Source of the DNA: Flaccisagitta enflata
Taxonomy: Eukaryota; Chaetognatha; Sagittoidea; Aphragmophora
NCBI GenBank assembly: GCA_965153355.1
Contig: OZ231127.1
Coordinates: forward strand, 88,040,001-88,104,000
Reading direction: 5' to 3'
DNA length: 64,000 nucleotides
Every line of letters begins with the position of its first letter. The first letter of the stretch is position 1. The translations under genes and the position numbers were made by a program. Of this stretch, positions 15,246-26,105 are shown in pieces. The notes under the pieces were generated by a model. That model made no database searches, was not told the DNA's origin, and saw only the letters and a program-made list of their open reading frames with translations.

Positions 15246-15414
15246 GTATTTGCCGATCACTATCATGGATTTTGATATTATCTATTCATTGCATAGCTTT
15301 TGACGTCACACAAGAAGTAAAAGAAATTAAAGAATTTAAAAGAATTACGTCAAGATATCAAATATTTAACTTTTTCCCCCTTTTATTTGAAATTTTTGCG
15401 CTCTCTGTCGCCTC

Positions 15415-15595
15415 TTTTCTCTGTCTGTCTGTCTGTCTGACTGTCCGTCTGTCTCTGTATTTGTCTTTGTCTCTCTCTCTTTCTCTTTTTCTTTCTCTCT
15501 TTCTTTCTCTTTCTCTTTCTCTTTCTCTTTCTCTCTCACACACTTTCTTTTTTTTCCTCTTTTTCTCTCTATCTTTGTCGCTTTGCCTTTTGAAA
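15415..15595. repeat. Compound (TCTG)n/(CTTTCT)n pyrimidine tract
   Basis: TCTG tetranucleotides pass into CTCTTT units. A short (GAAT)n tract follows at 15632-15675. Open frames in both strands are composition artefacts. Confidence 0.9.
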
Positions 15596-15675
15596 TGTGC
15601 ACCCACGTCAATTTAGACTTAGCAAAAGAAGAATGAATGAATGAATGAATGAATGAATGAATGAGTGAATGAATA

Positions 15676-17190
<1,515 letters not shown>

Positions 17191-17359
17191 AATTTTATTA
17201 GGAGATGAAAAAAAGATAGAAAGATAGAATATCTAAGTAATGAGAAAATAAATTGTTGCATTACTCAGATTCTGAATTACAAGCAGAGAGCCAATTCTAA
17301 GTACCGCGCGTTAGAAAATTCTAAATAACGCGCTGTTCCCGTTTTTTTCGTTTTCACTT

Positions 17360-17480
17360 GCTGTCTCTTTGTCTGTCTCTTTGTCTGTCTGCCCGTCTGT
17401 CTGCCCGTCTGCTCTCTCTCTCTCTCTGTCTGCCCGTCTGTCTGCCCGTCTGCTCTCTCTCTCTCTCTCTCACTCTCTCT
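17360..17480. repeat. (TCTGCCCG/TCTG)n and (CT)n tract
   Basis: GTCTGTCTGCCCGTCTGCTC occurs twice, each followed by CT dinucleotides, i.e. a short duplicated compound unit. Confidence 0.85.
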
Positions 17481-17570
17481 CTATCTTCCTCTAACCAAGT
17501 CATTCGTGGCATTTAATTGTGACTTTTTCAAGTGGCCGGAAATGATGTAATTGTAAAAACCAGATAAAAA

Positions 17571-18060
17571 TAGTCGTAAAGCGTTAGATGGTCAGGGCAC
17601 CCGTTGCCCTGGTGAGTCGGGTATTTAGGTACAGAGGGGCAAAGGCCTGGAGGACAACGACTAATGTTGCTTTTATTTGGGCCTCAAGGATGGAATTAGG
17701 GCCTGGAGGCTGAACTTGGGGCCACGAGGCTTAGATTAGGGCCTTGGAGGCTGGGATTTGAGCTATAGGGTTGACTTTCACCATGTTGCTGAGATATTAG
17801 CCTGGTTGGGCTGGGATTTTGAGCTAAGCCTGGATTGCTCTTTGAGGTCAGACTCGAAGGCTAGGGATTTTAGCCTGAAGACTGAGATTTTGTCTGAGGT
17901 TGGGATTTGAGCTGAAGCAGGGATTTTAGCCTCAGTTTATGGATTTGGGCTTGAGGGGGAGGGACGGGAGGAGGAAGAAGAGAAGGATGAGGGAGGAAAA
18001 TTTCCTTCATATGTGTGAAAGCATAGGTCATCGGCCCCTTCGGGGCCGCTGCCCAAAAAG
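17571..18060 (+). mobile_element. Family C foldback-minisatellite element
   Basis: It starts TAGTCGTAAAGCGTTAGATG, then GTCAGGGCACCCGTTGCCC. A central array holds about 13 units of GGGCCTTGGAGGCTGGGATT type. The end is GTGTGAAAGCATAGGTCATC, the perfect hairpin CGGCCCCTTCGGGGCCG, and CTGCCCAAAAA. It is co-linear with 41830-42357. No open frame of note. Confidence 0.85.
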
Positions 18061-18887
18061 GGGAAAAAAAGTTATAAAGAACTGACCAATGATGATCAGC
18101 GCTGCGGCGGTGATCTGGTGAGTGACTGAGTGAGGAATCTACAAACATAAAGACAAAGATTAGAAAAAGAAAGCCGCAAAAGCGAGGAAAAAAGAGATAA
18201 TGAACCTTTGCCCTTACAATCTCTCACTTTTCTGCGAATGGAAAAAAAAAATACAATGAAAAAAAATCATGAATACGCATCGAAAATACCGGGTGAAACA
18301 AAAATTGTTTTTTTTATTTGTAAACAAAAAAATATTAATCTCAAAACAACAATGTCAAACCAATCAATTGATCAACCGACCAACAGATAGATGGACAAAA
18401 CATAAAATCTAACTAAGATTTTCTTTTTGAATACTGAAAAATATGAATAAATGATTTTTTTAACTACCCTCTATACTTCTACAACTTCTTAACCAGAGAC
18501 AAAGTAATTGTTAGTTACAATTAAAAAGGCCGAATAAGCCCGTTTCTTTAAGGTTTTTTGAAAGTCAACAAGATGATCAGTCTGTCTGTCAGTCAGTCAG
18601 ACAGTCAGTTCGTTTGTGGACTCTTCACCGCTTCTGATAAATCTGAGCATCTAATCTAACCTTAACCCTACTCATTTCTCTTTATCTCGCTTTCTCTTAC
18701 TTTTTCTTTCACTACTCTCTCTCATTTCAAACTCTCAACTATCTCTTTACTTTTCTAACTACAATAATATTAAAATATGATTGATATCCTCTGTCGTTTT
18801 GCATGTCCATTCATGCAAATTCTTATTGTCTAGGGATCAATATTTTTATTGTTTTATGTTACTCATAAATTCACCGAAGCACTTTTT
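18061..18887. other. Unassigned AT-rich sequence
   Basis: A short (GTCT/GTCA)n run lies at about 18580-18610. No gene, RNA or transposon end recognised. Confidence 0.4.
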
Positions 18888-19059
18888 TAAGTCGCGTGCT
18901 GCGCGACTCTACACCCCGCTTTGTCCGTCCGTCCGTCGGTTGGTTCGTCGGTTGGTATGTCGGTCCGTCAAACTTTTACTTTCTTTATGAATAATATTCT
19001 TTGACCTCATTGCCCCTGCCCACCTACTCGAATGGGGTAGCCGCATATCCGGTCTTTGG
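18888..19059 (+). mobile_element. Family A element, diverged
   Basis: Hairpin AGTCGCGTGCTGCGCGACT, then CTACACCCCGCTTTGTCCG, a run of GTCGGTTGG units, a T-rich spacer and CCCCTGCCCACC. The end is GGGGTAGCCGCATATCCGGT. The distal CACGCGAC site is decayed to CTCGAATG here. Confidence 0.8.
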
Positions 19060-19584
19060 AACGATTTGCAAAAAAGTTCACTGGCCTTCTCTTGTACATC
19101 CGTTTCTGTTTGATTTATAGAAGTGTGCCTTTTATACCGAAAAGCAGCATAACACTAATCAAATGCGGAAAAAAAACCCAAAGAAAAATCGAGAATACAG
19201 GACAAAGAAAGGAAAGAAAAAGAAAAACATCATAGACGAGAAGAAAGTGTCACCAGCGGGCCCAAGTTGTCGTACTGCAAGTTACTGTTTAAAAACTTTT
19301 ATTGCTGTCACTTTCATGCCAAACATAAATGATGAAATCACACCGAGATGCTGATTGTAAAGCAGAAATACCCTTGAATAGTGAATAAGCTGTATCATCC
19401 TGTATTCTTTTGCAGTTATGCTCATAACCACCGTCTCCTGAATTGTGAATAAGCCATTTCATCCTGTATTCGTTTGCTTATAATCAATTTTTTCCTTTTC
19501 TTCTTCAGATTGGATAATTCACGCTTTTAGTTCCATCCAAGGCCAAGAGCTAGGAAAAAAACAACTCTCGCAAAAAAAGGAAAA
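19060..19584. other. Unassigned sequence
   Basis: Contains an imperfect direct repeat of GAATAAGCYRTWTCATCCTG at about 19382 and 19448. No exon recognised; the 63-residue lysine-rich frame at 19163-19354 matches nothing known to me. Confidence 0.4.
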
Positions 19585-20460
<876 letters not shown>

Positions 20461-20551
20461 TTTCTAGTGGCGGATTTCAATCTGAGTTCACCTCGCTTGG
20501 CGCAGAATTCCTAAGTGAATCTTGTCTATTTCCTTTCTTTTTTCGATTTTT

Positions 20552-20758
20552 AGTCGCGTGCTACGCGACTCTACACCCCGCTTTGTCGGTCCGTCCGTCG
20601 GTCCGTCGGTCCGTCCGTCCGTCGGTCCGTCACACTTTACTTTTTCGGCGTTAATGGGGTTTTTGGCTATACTGCTCCTGCCCAAATGCTCCACTGACCT
20701 CAAATATGGCCCCTGCCCACCCACACGCGACTGGGGTAGCCGTGTATCCGGCCTTGTT
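20552..20758 (+). mobile_element. Family A element, full-length reference copy
   Basis: The order is hairpin AGTCGCGTGCTACGCGACT; CTACACCCCGCTTTGTCGG; a GTCCGTCGGTCC tract; CACACTTTACTTTTT; CTGCTCCTGCCCAAATG; TGACCTCAAATATGGCCCC; the distal arm complement CACGCGACT near 20724; and GGGGTAGCCGTGTATCCGGC, then CTTGTT. No Pol III B box and no open frame. No convincing target duplication could be fixed beside it. Confidence 0.88.
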
Positions 20759-20813
20759 TTCTTCATTTTTTCTGTTTGTGCTCTGCAATTGATTTGTATC
20801 ATGCGACTTATTA

Positions 20814-20930
20814 CAGCGAGGCCTTCTAAAACCAGGAAAAATATGAACGACATTTAAAAACGGAAATAAAGTCAGCGAGGCCTTCTAAAACCAGGAAAAA
20901 TATGAACGACATTTAAAAACGGAAATAAAA
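20814..20930. repeat. 59-bp tandem duplication
   Basis: CAGCGAGGCCTTCTAAAACC starts at 20814 and again at 20873. The two 59-base copies differ by about one base, so the duplication is recent. Confidence 0.92.
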
Positions 20931-20979
20931 TCAAATAATAACTGCGAAACACAGTAAAAGCATCAGCAGTCGCAACAGA

Positions 20980-21090
<111 letters not shown>

Positions 21091-21444
21091 GATCTTTTCC
21101 GTCGCTGCCTTTCTACTGGATTACATTCAGGATACAAGTTGTTGTTTTTTTTTCGAATTTCAAATTGGGAATGAAATAAAAAAGCTACTTCAAGAAAAAA
21201 ATATAGTGAAAAAAGAATAAGGCACCAAATCATGTTTGGTTTCCTGGAATATCAATGAAATGAAATCAAACGAAAAATCCATCTAAAAACATAACAATCA
21301 CCAACCAATCAAGCAACCCAATCAATCAATAAATCGATCAATCAACTCGCCAAAAAAAAAATCAAATCAACCAAGCAAACAGCAGTGTGTTTCATCTTGA
21401 ATTAGATTTCCGAATTTGAGTGATTTCAACTTTTTCATTGCGTC

Positions 21445-21865
21445 ATGTCTAAACGAATTTCGTCAATTAGCGCCAATGGCGCCACGTATAGTCGTACCGG
21501 CAACAAATCCACACCCGGCCGTACCGGCAACAACGCCACATCCGGCCGTACCGGCAACAAATCCACATCCGGCCGTATCGGCAACAACGCCACATCCGGC
21601 CGTATCGGCAACAACGGCGTTCCCTCGATCCTCCTTCTCGTTCTCGGCGTCTTAATCGGCAGTCAACATCGCGTCTCGGCGGAATTGAAACTCACCGGCG
21701 ATTCTTTTACATTTCCGGCTTGTCAAATGAAACCATTTCCGCCGATTTTCGAATGGCAACCCAACGGCAAAGTGGGGTGGATCAGTTACGCTTACGGCGA
21801 TGGCCCGCGGCCGGACACGCCCAAAGATGGACGGTTTACTATGACTTTGGTCGAGAATGCGGAAG
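21445..21865 (+). CDS. Candidate first coding exon: secreted/membrane protein with Ig-like domain start
   Basis: The frame from ATG 21445 runs through three recognisable parts. Residues about 16-56 are five 9-residue units of GRTGNNATS type, rich in Gly, Asn, Ser and Thr. Residues about 58-78 are a hydrophobic stretch (VPSILLLVLGVLIGSQH) ending RVSA, a plausible signal peptide or signal anchor. From ELKLTGDSFTFPACQMK follow an FEWQPNGKVGW strand and GRFTMTLVENAE, resembling strands B, C and E of an Ig-like fold. GC content rises over the exon. It stops at GGAAG before GTAAGA, a strong splice donor (21866), leaving phase 1. The 58-residue extension before the signal peptide is unusual; a later start is not available as Met in frame before the hydrophobic part. 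The family is not identified. A frame at 21416-21655 overlaps but lacks the domain. Confidence 0.55.
21489..21612 (+). repeat. In-frame 27-bp minisatellite
   Basis: Roughly 4.6 units built on CCGTACCGGCAACAA and CCACATCCGG, alternating AAATCC and AACGCC. The unit is nine codons long, so copy-number change would keep the exon 1 frame. Confidence 0.8.
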
Positions 21866-21871
21866 GTAAGA
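21866..21871 (+). promoter_or_regulatory. Candidate splice donor (GTAAGA)
   Basis: GGAAG|GTAAGA matches the animal donor consensus and comes exactly where the conserved-looking domain reading ends; beyond it the open frame becomes purine-repeat sequence. Confidence 0.55.
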
Positions 21872-22337
21872 GAAAGAGAGAGGGAACTATTTGTATGGAG
21901 GTTGTACAGTAGATCCCGTCTAGACTTGAGATAATGGGGGCAAGTATGATAGAAGTTGAAATAAAACTAGGAGGCTGATATTTGTCATATAGATTTATAA
22001 ATGAAAGATTTATTGCCTATGATATTTGGAAGTTATGGATACACATTTCCATGTATTCTTGCTGAAATATCAATGTATTGAGAGATTTTTTGAGAGAACA
22101 TTGCTTAAAATCAAATTTGCTACCTTTTTCCCACAATATGTTCCCTAAGAATTGTAGGAGAGGGATTTTGATGGACATTAAGTAAAGAGAATCATGATAA
22201 TAGTCGTTACGCTTTGATATATCATTGTACATTTGATTGGCATTGTTATCCATTATGTCTATTGAATGATTGATTATTCTCTGCCCGAACAAATATCAAT
22301 TGACAAATGCTCTGAAACTGTCTCTCTTCCTTTGCAG

Positions 22338-22390
22338 ACAGTTTCGGGGTCTCTGATAGTGTGATATTTGGATCGGGCCGCCCTCCTTAA
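22338..22390 (+). CDS. Possible alternative short terminal exon
   Basis: TCTCTCTTCCTTTGCAG ending at 22337 is a good acceptor. Joined in phase to the exon ending at 21865, it would add an Asp codon and about 16 further codons before TAA at 22388. The continuation does not give the expected Tyr-x-Cys of an Ig domain. It may be a spurious acceptor or a minor isoform. Confidence 0.2.
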
Positions 22391-23145
22391 ATACTAACAA
22401 CATTTCATCCATATTCCAGATAGACAGCCAGATGAGCTTAAGGAATGAATACATTGATGGAACTTTCTAAAGACTGCATATCTAATGACAATCCATTTCA
22501 GGTGAGCAGGTGAGAGCATTGCAATAAGCCTGGGTTGAAATTCCGGCTTATAAGTGGTGCATCGCTATCTAGAACCATCCATATCACACTCTTAATCCCA
22601 CCCCTCATTTGCGCATGGGTGGTAAGATTCGGACGGCAAATTAAACTCGCAATTCCCCAAAGCTCCCGCCGGCGACGCCAGCGTGGACGTGGCGAGGAAA
22701 CGAAGCAACCTTGCAAGTCCGCGCCTTCTCATCATTCGCATTCGTTGCATATTCTTCACTCTAAGAGCGTCCTGGGAAGTATCTACGAGCTCTAGCCTTA
22801 CCCGGTGTGGCAAGGACGCCCGACCTTAACGCACCGATTCCTGCTAAGTGCGGAGGCCGACGATCTGCCTTCTTTTCTTCTTCGTCTTACGTTTGTCTTT
22901 CTCGCGCTGGGTTTGTTCGCTCTGCGCATATGAGCGTTGTCAACAGGAAGATCTTCTGCCAGTGGAACGACAAATACATCGTGCGGATTTCAAACTCTTT
23001 TGGGTCACGCATAGGGGGTGTGTTCAGAGACCCCGCCCACCCAGATCCAATTTTAAATCGCCGTCCGTGAACATTAGCTTCAATTTTATTGTGAATTAAC
23101 TCGTTTTATTGTGTTCTTAACTAACATTGTTTTGCCGAATTCTTA

Positions 23146-23223
23146 ATGGAGTACAGACGTTGGTTGCCACGTGCAAGTAGTTCCGACAGCGAAACGGAGA
23201 ACAGTAGCGAGCGTCCAATCTGA
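23146..23223 (+). pseudogene. Short upstream frame in phase with the 23290 frame, ending in TGA
   Basis: ATG 23146 opens 25 codons rich in Arg, Ser and Glu, ending at TGA 23221-23223. It is in the same phase as the following long frame, with 22 open codons between. Either it is the original N terminus cut off by a nonsense mutation, or it is coincidental. Confidence 0.35.
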
Positions 23224-23289
23224 GGTTCTGGGCACCGTCGGCAGAGAATCACGTTCGACGAGCGGCGCGTTATCCAACGACAACGCTAC

Positions 23290-23994
23290 ATGAATCGTTC
23301 GTTTGCATGGTCCATCTTCAGGGAGCAAAGCCTCAACCTGGACACCCTCTTCGACGAAGCACAGAGCGTGGGGTTGCCGACAAGACCGCGCATCGACTCC
23401 AACGAAAGGTACGCTATTCGATACGTTCGCCAATCCCGCCGTCGTTGGCAGTGCGAGAGTTTTGCAGGCTACGAAAGCTACGACATCGATACGCTGTTCG
23501 CTGAGCCATCCCCTGTTGCGGTGACGCCGCCGCAGCTCCCCCGTGACGACTTCGACGACCGGGCAGCAGGGTTCGGTGCCGCAGTCGCTGACACACATGC
23601 AGTTGGAGGTAACGACGAAGAAGACGCGCTCGGCGACGCCATCGCTCAAGCAGCCACAGGAGTGGAAGTGGATTGGAGCCGCTTCGTCGCCCCCCGGTTC
23701 TATATCGACGAATCAAGGACCAGCTTTGGAGCCTGCCTTGTTGGGGCCAGGTCCGATATACGTCGAGCGCTCACCACCGCGGTTGTATGGATTAGGCACA
23801 CCTCGCCCGGCATTAACGACAGGGTCGCCTGGCGCCAGTTGGTGGCAAGCCTCCTACGTGAAAGGGTGATCGTACGCGAGTCCGAGGCGGCGCGCATGTG
23901 GACCTTCGCCTTCAACGAAGCAGCGGGACCCCACTTTCGTTACATTTTCGAAGCAGATTTCGCGGTGATCTACGAGCTGTGGAACCATTTGTAA
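23290..23994 (+). CDS. Unrecognised 234-residue open frame (possibly the 3' part of a broken gene)
   Basis: This frame is non-repetitive and GC-rich, in contrast to almost every other open frame in the window. Two similar short motifs, LDTLFDEAQ and IDTLFAEPS, lie at residues about 18 and 69, separated by a basic Arg/Tyr stretch. An acidic Asp/Gly/Ala segment covers about 85-125. The C-terminal 100 residues are compact and mixed, with a possible helix WRQLVASLLRERVIVRESE, an aromatic FRYIFEADFAVIYELW and an end at TAA 23992. No signal peptide, membrane segment or known catalytic motif is visible. The same frame is open upstream from ATG 23146 for 25 codons to a TGA at 23221, then open again. 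The gene may therefore once have started at 23146 and been broken by this stop. Origin (host, transposon or viral insertion) is unknown. Confidence 0.45.
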   Translation: MNRSFAWSIFREQSLNLDTLFDEAQSVGLPTRPRIDSNERYAIRYVRQSRRRWQCESFAGYESYDIDTLFAEPSPVAVTPPQLPRDDFDDRAAGFGAAVADTHAVGGNDEEDALGDAIAQAATGVEVDWSRFVAPRFYIDESRTSFGACLVGARSDIRRALTTAVVWIRHTSPGINDRVAWRQLVASLLRERVIVRESEAARMWTFAFNEAAGPHFRYIFEADFAVIYELWNHL

Positions 23995-23995
23995 A

Positions 23996-24387
23996 CACGA
24001 GGTTATTGAAAAACCCTCTGTGATTGTACATATTCATCTTCTGTATTATATTGGGAGCAGTCATATTTTTACTCTTACGTTGTAGTCTGTTCACTGCCTT
24101 TTATTGCCTTTTATCTATTCTGTTAGCAAATAGGCAAGAGTTAGGTGAATGACAAAAGCTTTGGCTGCTGAAAAGATTGAATGAAAGGTGGGTAAAAGAA
24201 CTCTTGATTGATAATTGAAAGAATCTTTGATAAATTGATATTTGATGATCTCATTTCATTCATTGAATCATTTGCGTTTTATATTCACGGATTTTGGATT
24301 TGTTTCAATATAGTGTAATATCTAATCCAAATATAATTCCTTATTCTTCACATTCAGCTCGAAAAGATTGGCATAGAGATGACAAAA
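23996..24387. other. AT-rich stretch without recognised feature
   Basis: Return to AT-rich intron-like sequence; no exon signal recognised. Confidence 0.45.
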
Positions 24388-24422
<35 letters not shown>

Positions 24423-24468
24423 GAAACAGAGAAAGACAGAGAGACAGACAGACCAGAAAGTCAAAGGC

Positions 24469-24508
<40 letters not shown>

Positions 24509-24532
24509 GAACAGACAGATAGACAGACTGGC
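24388..24532. repeat. (GACA)n microsatellite with GAGACAGA interruption
   Basis: Two GACA blocks separated by GAGAAACAGAG-type purine sequence. Confidence 0.95.
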
Positions 24533-24844
24533 AGAATACTTGTGTGCCACATGGATGTCTGCAGATCGGTTGGTCGATTTTGCATGAACAGAGAGATTGA
24601 GAGAGAGAGAGAGAGAGCAAAATAAATAGCAAACAAGAGAGGTAAATAAAATGATTGAAAATGATTTTAATGAAAAATGTTTTGCGCACGTTTTTGTATT
24701 TGTCATCTGCAAATGAGGTCGGAAAAGCAGAATTGAGGCAAACGCGTTTTTTTTTTCGTTAATTTTTTTCTTTTTTATGAAATGAAAAATAGTCCCATTT
24801 TAGGGTAAAGGATGTATCTGTATGCTCAAGAAATCCATTCACTA

Positions 24845-24845
<1 letters not shown>

Positions 24846-24897
<52 letters not shown>
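24846..24897. repeat. (CAAT)n microsatellite
   Basis: About twelve CAAT/TCAA tetranucleotides. Confidence 0.95.
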
Positions 24898-24899
<2 letters not shown>

Positions 24900-25094
24900 C
24901 AGCGAAATAAGGACGAAAACTATTTGAAACCGACACGTGTCTCAGCTTTAATCAGCTTCATCAGGGTTAGATTAAAAACCAGACTAAAAGGTCTTCTACA
25001 GGCACAAAAAAGGCGAGTAAAAGGCGCAAAAAATTAAAAGGACGCGATACAACAAAAGACATAGATGGCGTGATCAGTATCGAGAAAAATTGGA

Positions 25095-25590
25095 CATTCA
25101 TTCACTCATTCATTCTATCATTCATTCATATATTCATTTATTCATTTGTTCATTCATTCATTCATTCATTCATTCATTCATTCATTCATTCATTCATTCA
25201 TTCATTCATTCATTCGCTCATTCATTCATTCATTCATTCATTCATTCATTCATTCATTCATTCATTCATTCATTCATTCATTCATTCATTCATTCATTCA
25301 TTCATTCATTCATTTATTCATTCATTCAATCATTCAATCATTAAATCATTCATTCATTCATTCATTCATTCATTCATTCATTCATTCATTCATTCATTCA
25401 TTCAGACCATTCGTATTATTCATTCAGTATTCATTCATTTAATTCATTCATTTTATTCATTCTACATTCATTCATTCAATCAATCAATCAGTCAATCAAT
25501 CAATCCAATCAATCAAGCAATCCAATCAATACTTCATTCATCCATTCATTCATTCATTCATTCATTCATCCATTCCATCCATTCTTCTAT
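25095..25590. repeat. (TTCA)n microsatellite abutting an exon acceptor
   Basis: About 490 bases of TTCA tetranucleotides with scattered substitutions and CAAT units (25480-25530). It ends only eight bases before the AG acceptor of the FN3 exon, so the polypyrimidine tract of that acceptor appears to be the tail of the repeat. Confidence 0.95.
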
Positions 25591-25598
25591 TCCCTCAG

Positions 25599-25714
25599 AA
25601 CATATTACGTGGTGACTAATCTCAAAGCTTCTGAAGTTTACGAATTTCGAGTCTTCAGTTTCTCTCTTTGGTCATTCAGTTTACCTTCAGCCATTCTCAG
25701 ATATGGAACTCCTG
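25599..25714 (+). CDS. Internal exon coding the C-terminal half of a fibronectin type III domain
   Basis: Following TTCTATTCCCTCAG, the reading frame from 25600 gives TYYVVTNLKASEVYEFRVFS, then SLPSAILRYGTP. This fits strands E-G of an FN3 domain: the Tyr-x-Val-x-x-Leu turn, the YEFRV core and the closing P-S...Y-x-T-P. It ends CCTG|GTAAGT, a strong donor at 25715. The exon enters in phase 2 and leaves in phase 1. FN3 plus Ig on one strand suggests a cell-surface adhesion or receptor protein, perhaps the same gene as the exon at 21445, although phases show at least one further exon must lie between. Further exons to the right were not found. Confidence 0.6.
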
Positions 25715-25718
25715 GTAA

Positions 25719-25719
25719 G

Positions 25720-25781
<62 letters not shown>

Positions 25782-25876
25782 GGTTTTTATTGTTGATGTT
25801 GTTTTGTGATTGTAGTTGTGGTTGTAGTTGTGGTTTGTGAATTTGTGGTTTGTTGTCGTTGTTGTTGTTCATGGCA

Positions 25877-25914
<38 letters not shown>

Positions 25915-26105
25915 ATTGTCGTTGTTGTTGTTGATGATGTTGTTGTTGTTTTTGCGGTTGTTGTTGTTGTTGCTGTCGTTGTGGTTTTTGTTGTTGTTGT
26001 TGTTCTTGATGTTATTGTTGTTGATACTGTTGTTGTTGTTTTTGTTGTTGTTGTTGCTAATGTTGTTGTTGTTGTTGTTGCTGTTCTTGATGATGTTGTT
26101 GTTGA
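25719..26105. repeat. (GTT)n microsatellite, pure then degenerate
   Basis: Pure TTG triplets from four bases past the GTAAGT donor to about 25782, then about 320 bases of GTT/GTC/GAT variants. Val/Leu and Asn/Ser/Thr frames on both strands are artefacts. Confidence 0.93.

Larger units (their letters stand above)
22500..23995 (+). other. GC-rich module inside the candidate intron
   Basis: About 1.5 kb of markedly higher GC content than either flank, with AT-rich composition resuming sharply at about 23995. It contains the 234-residue frame at 23290-23994 and, upstream, GC-rich sequence without a clear protein (22640-23075) plus a short AT-rich gap at 23070-23140. An inserted element or retrocopy is the simplest explanation. 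No ends, target duplication or poly(A) tail were found. Confidence 0.5.

Noticed and set aside
20552-20571. Family A hairpin as a transcription terminator
   Set aside because: It recurs as part of a dispersed repeat in both orientations, unrelated to gene ends.
20552-20758. Family A as a tRNA-derived SINE
   Set aside because: In either orientation I find no convincing A or B box, and no target duplications beside copies. The T-rich (or A-rich) edge alone does not show retroposition. Still possible for a non-tRNA SINE.
22592-23099. Open frames of 73-87 residues in the GC-rich module
   Set aside because: Several overlapping frames on both strands with no domain. GC-rich DNA has few stops by composition.
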